Shown: one piece after another, positions 50,101 to 62,100 of the stretch | Layout: each line of letters starts with the position of its first letter | Numbering within the stretch: the first letter of the stretch is position 1 | NCBI GenBank assembly: GCA_030562195.1 | Contig: JAUJPP010000005.1 | Coordinates: 23,237,106-23,301,105, forward strand | Length of the DNA stretch: 64,000 nt | DNA from: Nipponacmea schrenckii | Lineage: Eukaryota; Mollusca; Gastropoda; Lottiidae | Reading direction: 5' to 3' | Translations under genes and position numbers: made by a program | The notes under the pieces: model-generated | What the model saw: the letters and a program-made list of their open reading frames with translations, nothing else | The model's database searches: none | Told to the model about the DNA's origin: nothing

Positions 50101-53100
50101 TTTTTTTCGATTTGACTGGTTTTCAATAGGCTTCATCCTTGGGTGATAACAAATACTCAGGCCAAGTTTCATTAAAATCCATTAAAAATTGTTCTCTCAA
50201 GAGTGTTTACAAGCTAAAATTGAACGCGTTTTCAAGAACAAGGGCAATAACTCATACTAAATGTTTTTCGATTTCGCTGATTTTCGATAGGGTTTATCCT
50301 TGAGTTATAACATACTCTCACACCAAGTTTCATCAAAATCGGTCAAGAATTGCACTTTGTAGAGTGTTTACGAGCCATTCAAGAACAAGGGCACAAACTC
50401 ATACTAATTTTTTTCCGATTTCGCTGATTTTCAATAGGGTTCATCCTTGCGTGAAGTTTCCTTAAGTTTCACCTAAATCCGTCAAGAATTACACCGTGTA
50501 GAGTGTTTACGAGCAATTGTGGACGGACGGACGGACGGACGGACGGACGGACGGACGGACGGACGGATGTGGGTGACGACAATATACGCCCCCCATTTCA
50601 TGTGGGCGTATAAAAATGATTTGAACGACATTTAGAAGCAGAGCAGATATGACCAAAAAACACAAAAGCAATATTATGGTATAATAACAAAGCACCTAGC
50701 GTGTCATAATGATGTTTGAAATTTTATCTGATAACAGAAGTTTAAATTGTGTTGAAACCTTACATGCTTTGTTATGAGAGAAATGAGCTATACCATAATA
50801 TTGCCTTTGTGTTTTTTTGTTATAGATACCAAGACCTAATACAGACTTGACAGAAAGTATTGTTATTTGAAACACCTATCATTTATCCAAGAAACATTTC
50901 ATGACTCCTATCATACAATTAAATACCTTTATTTGATGATCTCCAAATAAAAAGACAGTTGATATTCCTTCATATCCAGCTCTTTTCATCATTTTCCTTA
51001 AATCATCTCTCCACTCTACTGCTGTATAATTCTTAGTTATTTCAATTTGAAATACTTCAAAATCAGCCATAAAGGCAGCTAATCTGGTGGCACTCTGTCT
51101 TCCACTGCCTCCAATTCCTGTAATATATATGCATAGGTTTAAGAAAATTGAGAAACAGATAACGTGAAACTTTGATCTATATTCAACAGATATACTTATA
51201 AACTAATTATCATTTTTTTTTGTCTGTATACAAAACATCACAATTTCACATGATTCGCTGATAATAAGGATTTTGATAAGAATTAAAGAAAATAATTTTA
51301 TTTACCAACTAACAAACAATGACCATTTGGTTGTTTTAAAACACGACTTATTCTAGAAATATGTTCAATGGCAAATCTGAACATAACCAAGTCCATTGGG
51401 GCCTTAGTCATAACATTATAATCTTCTAGATATGATTCCATTGTCTACAAGATAACAATAAATTGTCAATATACAGGTTTTACAACTGAACTGTCAAGAA
51501 TCTAGAATGTTTCAATTCTTATAATCACTCCAGCAATAAATGTTTCTTACAGGTATATTTTCATTAAGAGTTCTTTCAAGTCATGTAAATACGTAGTAAA
51601 TACTGATCAAATCAGAATTAATCTAAGAAAATATGAATATACCATCTGAGTTCATTCATAGCTAGAAATAAACTAAAATGCCTGTACCTCTCTCAATTCA
51701 TCAATATCCATGATTTCATCATACACTTTACTTTCTTCCTTCTTGGCCATAAAATCACCAAACAATAAACTTCTCAAATTGTCATCTGTCACAACTTTAC
51801 CAGCCTCAGCAAGATGACCAAACAATGCATTAAATTTCTCTTTAAAGTGAACCTCTACACACGCCTGAAATTTGCAATGAGTTCTAAAACTTTAGCATAT
51901 TTCTAAATTGTTGACCAATATTTTTTACAATTTCTTTAGCTTCCATGACTGAAAACTCAAACATATAATGTTATACTCATGCCACACGTTCATCTTAATT
52001 TTAGTTGACAATAATTTTGCAAACATTAGAAAAACTGTGTTAGAAATTCTTGCACTATTGAATTACAACACATACACACATATGTTATGTCATTAGAAAA
52101 TATTCTTTAAACTTTTATCCAAGAGCAAAATATTAGCAAAATAAACAACAATTGAAATGGGGTGAATTTACCTTTATCATTTTGAAGAAATCTTGTCTAT
52201 CTTGATCATCGACCAATCTATCATAGAAAACTCTGTACACTTCATGTACCCATAGTCTAACTATCTTCTGATTCCCCTCCACACCTTCTGGTACAGCATC
52301 AGGTTTTAATAATAAAACACCCTACAATTTACATCAAATATTATTACAGCTAGTAAAACATCAATAATTCCCTTTCATATTTTACTATTTGAATCTCAAA
52401 AGATTTACCTGAATAATTCTGGAAAAATCTCGTAAATTGAATAAATAATGAGATTTTGAAGGAGTAGGTAAAAATGTAGAAATGGCATTCTCAAACATCT
52501 CTATTGTTGCACCAACTATAATCTGAAAATATAGGATATAAGACATTGGATCCTGAATGTCAATCTGGAAAGAAATCTTGCAGGTAAAATGGAGTAATAA
52601 TGATACATCAACTACTGTAGTATATTGAGGACTCCACATGAGAGTGTTTTGTGAGACATTTAAACAACAATGTGAATCTTTTACCCAAAGACAAATTTTA
52701 TGAATCCAAAATGGTCTTACCCGGGAATATCTTCTTAAAGAAGTCTCAAAAGATCTAAAATGCCAGTCACTTATTGGTGAGAATATATTCTTCATGGTCT
52801 CCTCATTAAAACTCTCAATACCAATAATATTAAAATGCCGTAAGAATCTTGGAGTCACATTGTTTCTACCACCACCAGGGGGTCCCATTGCTGCTACCAT
52901 TATAATATCTACTATTTGTAAAACAGATGTATCTTTTCTGTAATATATAACTCATTCTTAACAAATCTTGTCTCTTAATAAGAAATAATCATGTGTTATT
53001 TTAAGACTAAACAGATCTGAGTAATACAAAAAGAAATAGGCAAAAAGTTTAAAGGTCCAAGTAAACCTAAGTCACAGTATTGCAGACAGCTTTGTTCCAC

Positions 53101-56100
53101 AGAAAGCTTTCTTTCACAGAGGTAGATAGGATTGGTGAAAATAAAGACCATTTGGAACATAATTGCCAAAGTAAAATTTGATTTTCTACATAATTACTCT
53201 ATTTTAGTACATATTTGTGCTACAATATGGGTGTATATGCCACCAAATTGAAACTGTTAAGGAAGCAACTGTATAACTTGCCTGTCAAACCAGTAACCTT
53301 GATCGATCCATTGACGTAAAACTTCTATAGGTGGTTGAGCTCCATATTTCTCTTTAGCTGGCATATTTAAATCATCCACAAATACACATAATTTTTTACC
53401 AGGAGCAGGTCCGTAAATACCTTTCCTTCTCCTGAATATTATTATTCTCTTCATAGTTAACATTATACACAATTATTTCCATTAAATGAGTATTATACAT
53501 GTAATGCAATAGTACATTTTTATTCATCTAAAAACATTCTCAATGATTGATTTCAGACATATTGTATGACAATATTTCACTCATCACTTTCAAGGCCAGA
53601 CCAACTTATTTTCTTGTTTTTCTTGACAAATCAGTAAAAGGCAGGAGGGACAAAAAAGACTAAATTTGTGTGAATTCTGAAATAGGATTGAGCATGGAGG
53701 ATGTTAATTGGTTTAGTCTAATGAGAAAGTTGTGACATGAGTTTTAGGATATTGACAGTAAACAATACGTACCTATCTAGTTTAGAGAATATTATATCTT
53801 GTGTTTGATTGGCTGATGTTTGTGCCGAAAAGTTGATGTTATTTATAATATATTTATCTTTTGGTAGGTTTAATAAGAAATTGTTGGTTATAGCTGATTT
53901 GCCTGTACCAGTTGGACCAACAAATAAAACAGGTTTACCACGACTTAAGAAATGTTGTAAGAAATATCGTTGTTTTTCTGTTTCCACTGTGTTAATTATC
54001 AAATCATTCACCTATAAAGAATGAAGAACAGATTCTTATCAAATTCATGGTAAATATTGGATTGTCATATTGACGATAATTTACCTTAAATTATCATGGT
54101 AAGAAAACAGTAAATTGTCCTCATTTTGTTGTGATTTTTAAAATAAATTTCATGCTATGATTTCAAGTACTAAATTTGATCGGGAAGTTAAATTTTGACA
54201 AGTATACATAAAACATGTAAGGATCACCAACCTAAAAATACAATGAAGGTATGAAATCTAAATGACACAATTGAGAGTTCTTGATATAGAAACGTTCTTT
54301 ATAGGAACATTAAAACAGATTATAAAACACAACAATATTGCTCTAAAATTGATGTATTGAGGCCTATTTTAACTGTGCAATTATTTGTTATTATATTCCA
54401 TTTAAACAAGGCAATGGAGTATGAATATAAATATGTATAAATATATTAGAAAGCAGAACCCAATTCCCAGATAATACATATTGATATCTTTAAATTTATA
54501 TGTCTATGCTGTATGTACTACAAGGAGAATACAATGACAATAAAATACATTAACAATAAACAGTACAAGAAACAAAACACATCTGTATACAGCAACTAAA
54601 TATATCACAACTCCCTTTATCCAAAAGAATTAATACATAGAATAAATGTTCCTTTCTCTGGTTTAATACTTAAATAATTAAATTATTATTGAACACATAG
54701 ATTTCGACAAAAGTTATTACATACACATACATATAGCAGCACATTAACAGAGATATATTTACACATATATATTCTAAACATTTCACATTTCACTTTAACC
54801 TTACCAATGTACGATATTCACGATCTTTCTAAATGTTACAAAACAAAACAATGAATTACTGAAAATTACAAGCTAGATGAATAAATACTTTAAATAATTT
54901 ACAGTGTTAAATTATTATATAACTATTAAATGGTTTCTCAAAACTATATGATTCATTTGCATTTATACAAAATATCTTTATGCAAATATCACATCTTATA
55001 AAACATTATCTCTATTGTCATATTTCCAATTCAAATGCATTCTATCAATTGCAAATACTATGTAGATATCTAAATTACAAATGGCTTACCAATTCTGCAG
55101 ATCCCAAGGTACTGTTAATTTTAATCTAAAATATTAGCCATTAGAGAAAAAGAAATGATAATGAAAAAAGTGTTAAGATGCATGGAAATGTTAATTTTTT
55201 TTCTATATTCTAGTTCCACAATACTACATTTTGTAAAGGAGGTTGACAAGATTTATCGGTAAATGAAATTTTTTTATTCAATAGGTTCATCCATTAAGAA
55301 ATTAGCTCTCTATCGTGTTCACAATAAATTTAACACTTTCAAGCAACACTTGTTCAAGAACAAGGGTAATAACTCAAATAAATATTTTTAGATCGTTCTG
55401 ATTATCAATAGGGTTTATCCTTGGGTTACAACAAACACTTACACCAAGTTTTATTAAGAAACCAGCTCTCTATCATGTCCACAAGAAATTCAAGAACAAG
55501 GGCAATAACTCATAGCGAGTATTTTGCGATTGGTCTCATTTTAAATAGGTTTCATCCATGGGTTATTACAAACACTCACACCAAGTTTCATTAAAATCCA
55601 TTAGGAAGTCAGCTCCCTATTGTGTCCACAACAATTGTGGGCTGGCGAACAGATGGTTACATAACATTAATGTGTGATGGTATATAAAAAAAAGTCATGT
55701 TTTAAAAATGAGCACAAACATTACAGAAAAAATTGCTTGATAATATTAATTTCATTTATTGATTTTTATATTAAAAAAGTATACCAATGTTATTGGTAAA
55801 ACACTTTAAAACATTATTTTGATTGTATACCACACAGCTTATAAACAAATTAATGTTATAGAATAGTGTCAGATTATGTTTTACTAATATATGAGTAAAA
55901 ACTAAATTTGTTTACAATCTATAACATAAGAATTTGAAAAAGACAAAAATTCATCAACATACCTGTATATCCTGTAACAAAATAAAAACACTACATGTAT
56001 ATACAAAATTCAAAGCCACACAAATCTACTTACTAATTAGATTTCAATATCTCACACAAATACATCAGTGACTAAACTAAACCTCACAAAATAACACATA

Positions 56101-59100
56101 AACTCATACATATATATTGCATCTAAGACATTGAACAGAATATAAACTTGTGTATACACAAAAACTAATATTTATCAAACCTTGGATTTAGATTCAATAT
56201 CAAATGGTTCAACAAGAGAACTCCAGGTACACCAAGCACCATATTGTTTCTTGATATATACATGGTCATACACTGTGCCCTTCTTTGGTATTAACAGATT
56301 TCTGGCTAACTTCAAATTTTTTGGTCTGAAAAATTTTTACTTGGTAAATTAGTCATTACTAAAAGTATAGCAGTCTACTTCAAACTACCAACATGTGTTC
56401 ACCAAAAGGCTCCTGACCATGTAAAAGTCGAAGTAGTTTTTTGGTACTCTTTTAGTTTTTGACAGACATGATCCCTTGAAATTAGTCTCTTTTACCTTTT
56501 ATTTCACAAAATTATTACCTTTCCTTTGCTTTGAACTGCATTAATAATAAAACATGCTATTTTTAGTTTTGTTCATAGAGGCAAAACAAAGGAATTTTTG
56601 TAGCTATTTAATGTAGCTATTCATTTGTCACCACATAATCATCATTATCATTTTATAAAAGAGACAATTACTTTGGGTATTTTGCTGTTGTTCCTTCCAT
56701 TTCACATAAAGTTTTGAAAAACTCATCAAATTTAAGCCTTGATGTTGTGTCTAATGTAGCACCAACTGACCAGACAGTAGAGAAAAAGAAATAAGCAATG
56801 ATCATGTTAGATCTTTCTTCATTGAGTTTTTGATCCATGACTGATGCTGGTTGACTATAAACACCTTCTGTATTATCTTCCATATTGATATCATCATCAA
56901 CATCATCTTCTATAAAATCTATTTCATCATCATCCTCATCTTCATGACCGATTTTTCTGCAAAAATGAAACAAACTATTTTCATGTCAAGAAACCTGAGT
57001 TTAATAAACACTTCTTCTTTTTTCAACATAACAAAAGTTAAAAATTCAAATATGAATTGTGTATGTCAAAATGGCACAGGTTCTAGTCTAGTAGAACTAT
57101 GCATTTTCTATATCTTATGATAATGATTTTGATAAAATCAACTACAAATATGTAAACTAAAAAGTGATATCCTTGTGGCTAGTCAGTAACCTCATTGAAT
57201 ATTGGATCTGCCATACAGAAAAATATGATATGAAACACTAAGTTATTAAATTGTAAAACAATTCACTTACTTGACATCTTCCATAAGACAACCATATAAC
57301 TTCAACATACTCATAGTAAAATGCATTAAATGACAAGAAAGCAGGTGACGACAGTATTTAGTAACAAAATTTAAACATGGTGGCAGAATCCAGGAAAATA
57401 ATAACTGAAAAGAAAACAAATTTTATCCTAAAACAAGTTGAATCAAAATTAATGATATCAGGGAGAAAATATTCCAAATGTATCAACCATTTCCCCTTTT
57501 TCTGAAAGCCTTTGTATCTGTTGTGCTCTCATTACAGAATATTATTCAAGAAGATTGCTCATATCAATTCCATAAAACCTTCTAAAACAAACCTTAATAG
57601 TCTCAGTTTGTTCCTTAGTTACAATATCAGGAAGACTTGTTTCTAACCAGGAAGTCACTAAAGGTTCCCAACCTAACTGATGTGGATCTAAATATATCAT
57701 ACCACATCTATAAGTAAATCAAAATAATTATTTAATCAAAATCAATATAAATAATGCATTTATAAACCAAAATTTTGTTTGAAACATTTTGGAATGATTG
57801 AACTGTATAAGCGAAGTAGGTAAGAACTATATGATAAGCAGGAATAATGATGTCATGCAACAGGCTAACATTAATTCCTGAAACAGTTAAGAAGCAGACA
57901 ATGTCAAACATAAACAATAACAAACTTGCCAACACAAATTCCCAATGTAAATGAAATAAGCAACTTTATTCAGGAACACTCCCAATAAAAACACACTAAG
58001 CAGAACATTCTATGACATTGCAGTCATTCTTTGATGAGGTGAATGAAAATGCAATATACATAAAGAATTATTGTGTATTACCTTTTTTTTATTATAAGAA
58101 GGGGGCAAAGAAAAATATCAAATCCACTAACTCATTTCATAAATGCATCATGACATAAGCAATTGTTCAAGATTCTTTGTTTACTAACCTGCTCACAGTG
58201 GCTGGTGAAGCTTGTTCTAAATCTTGAGGTTCAAATATCATGTTCTGTTTATTACTCATCTGTATTATTTCACCACTCATTAAACATAACTACATGTAGG
58301 TTAAAAGAAAATTATCATTAGATAAAGGTGCTCAATAACAATTTTTATTCATAAATAATGAAAATTAGAATGTAGCAATTATTATCAATAAGATTTAATT
58401 GTACTGATGATATACAGGATATAGACTGTCCTATTGTCAAAGTTAATCAAATTCACCTTTTTGTTATCATCCAAAACAGTGTTCATATTTTCAATCCACA
58501 CAGCATCAACAGGACCATCGAATATAATCCATTTCCTGTCATCACTAGTACTAGAAGCATGTTCCCTAAATGTATTGGCTAGAATGCCATCAGTCCATTC
58601 ATGTGATACAGGATCAAAACAACCATAAAGTTGACTCATTGTTACTGCTTTAGGATTAATAATACATGTTTGCACCTGTGAAAAAAGTTCAATTAATAGT
58701 TATATATATGGAAAAGAAACACATTCATTACTTTCAAATGCTCATCAGAAACAGAATTATTTAACAACAATTAATATGAAAAGATGAGTTCTGACTGGAA
58801 TACTTTCAGCACAATTTTCATCATTTTATGATCTAAAACTCAGCTTACCCTAAATTCTTCCATTAACTGTTTTTGATGAAGATCTCCCAAGGCAGCAGCA
58901 AGACATTTAAATGCTGATGTTTTTCCTCCAATGGGATCACCTACTATCATCAAACCATGACGTACCATTATCATATCATATATCTGAAGAGACACAAATA
59001 TATAAGAAATCCACATAGGACATAATAATGGAAATATATTTTCAGATTGCATCTTTCCCTATATGCTTATGTTGCATGAATTGTAAAACAACAATAACAA

Positions 59101-62100
59101 CAATTTAAAATTTTAACTTTGCAAAGTAAGATATGAAAATATGTATCAAATTAATAAAAAGTTCAAGCAAACCTGTATGATTTTATCAATAAACCAAGGT
59201 ACAACTTGGAGATTCCTCTGTTTAATTTGGTAGACTAAAGCTTGTTGTAGATGTAAATAATCAGGTTTAGGTAAATTAACTCCAGGAAACAAATCAGATA
59301 CAATACCCTCAAATAAAGGTATATCATGGGACAAGAACTGAAAAAAGAATATATAACAATTTCTGTATTGTTCATCTAAAAGCATCACTTAATACCTTAG
59401 CTAATTCCTATTTTAATCAATCAAATTCTATGTTATTTGTTACAGAAAAAGTTATAAATTTGTACAGTAGCATCAACATATCAATTGACTTCGTTGAAGG
59501 AGTGGCGAACTCTGTTACAGTGTGACGGGCTCACTGATGTAAGTGAGTGGCGAACTTATTGACGGAGTGACGGGCTCACTGACGTACTGACATATGAGGT
59601 AGCCCTTAATTATGCATAATGTAATGAGTGGGATAGGAGAAGGTGGGGTTACAGATGTCCAGGTGGCTATTTCACTACAGTGACATGATTTTGCATTTAT
59701 AACGGTACACAGTTAAATCAACAAACTTGATTGACTAATACAATTTCTTTTCTACTTACTTTAGGTAAATTAACATCATTAATAGATCTCAGTACTAAGA
59801 CATCCTCTCTCTGCTCAGGATACTTCAATTTTAATGTTCCTGCTGCTGTTAATACAGACTTGACAGCCCTCATACCATAATCATAATGATGTTGTGATGA
59901 TAACTGATAAAATATGAAATATTACAAATACATAGAAATGACAGAAAGAAAAACCGTGCATGATCCATGCAAGTATATGGTGTACATACTAATCTATTAA
60001 AGAATGAAGTCTGTAAATCTAAATTAAAAATATTTACCTGTTCTGAGCAAAGTCTGTAAGTAGCAACAATTTTTATAGCAAGACTTTTAGCATTTACAAA
60101 TCCCATAGAATATAGGGATATTTCACCAATCATACCATAATCAGGTACCATCATAGCTACAGTACGGAATAGAACCTAATAATGACAAGAACATTTGAAT
60201 ATATATTATCAGTTTTGAATGCATATTTTTTCATTTTAATTCATTTTTTATTTAAATTGTAAAAAATATCTAAAGTTTTTTTTGTGGTGACAATTAAAAT
60301 AATATAAGCATATAAGCACTTATCCAAAACTACCTTTAAATTATCAGGTAATTCAGCACGTCCTGCATATCCTGGGTTCATAGTGATAAAAATAGTACAA
60401 GTAGGATCTAATAATATCTCTGTTCCTTCAAATACAAATGTCTTACATTGTTCAGCTATACCTCTCTGTATTGTTTGTACTTGTTGAGCAATAACAGACA
60501 ATACCTAGAATATAAATCATAAAATGTTATTTAAAGACTGATACGTATGTACATATGAACATAATCATGACAAACAACCTATGATGTTATTCATTAAAAT
60601 GAGAATAAAATGAGACTTTATATTAACTATAGAAATATTTCTTTACAAATATCAAAGAGGAGAGCTAAATGTTTTCAAAATAAAATACTTCAGGATGTTC
60701 TATAGTTAACAATGAAAGTTGATTTGACTGAAATTCGGATTTTGGCAGGTAATTTTGAATTAAAATACAATACCTCAAGTTCAATTCTATTGAATTCATC
60801 AAAACAAGCCCAAGCTCCTGACTGAGCTAAACCTTTGAAGAATTTACCCATTGCTTTGTAATCTAAGCCATCTGAACAATTAAAGACAACACACTGTTTG
60901 GCTACAGCTTTTGCTAGATCTTTTGATGTTTCTGTTTTACCAGTACCTGCTGGACCTTCTGGAGCTCCTCCCAAGTTTAATAACAGAGCTCCCATTAATG
61001 TCCTAAAAAAATAGTAGTAAGTGGAATTTTTTTTCTGCACACATTGTTTTTAATATTATTTTAACAATTAATTTTGAAATGTATGCATGTATTTCTCTTT
61101 TATGGTAGATTTTCAACGTTTGTAAAACACAATTACATGTACCTATAACATCTGTCGGTCAAAGGAGTAATTACCAATCGGCCAGAATTTCCTAAATATT
61201 CATAGGCATAGGCTACAGTAGTGGTTATCATACAAACATTTACTGCATCATCTTGAAAATAATATCGTAACTGACTTATCCATGAGAAATCCGTATCTTT
61301 CCAGGTGTTGATATCATGAAGATTTTTTACAACATCTCTAGCTGAAATACATAGTAAACATGTAAATTTAATTTAGAAATTATTCTTGCTCTTCTTGATT
61401 TCAAATTCAAATGTCAAAACTCTTGCGTAAAGTTACAGTTAATTATCATAAAACTTAAAACATTTCTCACCATGAACATCTATGACAATCAAAGCCTCTA
61501 GTGTTATTCTTGCCATTTTGGACAATTTACCACGAACCATTTCAACCACTTCCTCTACTTGTTTCTTACTTTTATTGAAATAACTATTTAATTCTCCATT
61601 ATTGATGGCCTGAATAATCAGAAAACAATAATCATTTTCAAAATATGATAGATATTAGTAACAAAAACAATTTTGATAGTATCTAAAATTCATAAATATT
61701 TCATAGTATACCATTCTATGTTAATATGGACAAGAACCTCTAGCAAAAAAAATTCAAAATTTTTAGTCCCTGTGTATAATGAGCTCCCCCATTTTGGCAA
61801 GCCCTTTCAAGAGTAAAGACTGATCATTATACATGGAAATATATGGTTTACCATTACTACATAAGAGGTGAATATCATTTCAATAGTGATTCTAATTATG
61901 CTATTCATTCAAATTTCAGAATATTTAGCTGGCTCTCACCATCTCATGTATATAATATGAATTATATTGTCTTGATACAGACCTGTGTTACTTCTGTTGT
62001 CCAATGTGTTTGACTTGCAGCTAAGACTATCTGTCCAGGCCACTGTAAAACCCACTCTTTACGTAGTGTAATTGGATAGGCCAATACAGCTTTAGTCATA

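Larger units (their letters stand above)
45507..51444 (-). other. Dynein exons: AAA4
   Basis: Exons 51306-51444, 50927-51117, 46258-46353, 45926-46117 and 45507-45640. The P-loop GIGGSGRQS is split by an intron after its first glycine base; its Lys is replaced by Arg, as is common in AAA4 of axonemal chains. Other phrases are [31 protein letters not shown] and [20 protein letters not shown], then INCCTIDWF. The 4.57-kb intron 46354-50926 is by far the largest between these exons and is filled by two head-to-tail repeat elements. Confidence 0.94.

Noticed and set aside
52385..52900. 171-residue single ORF
   Set aside because: It is two dynein exons (52721-52937 and 52409-52522) read through the intron between them, which happens to be open.
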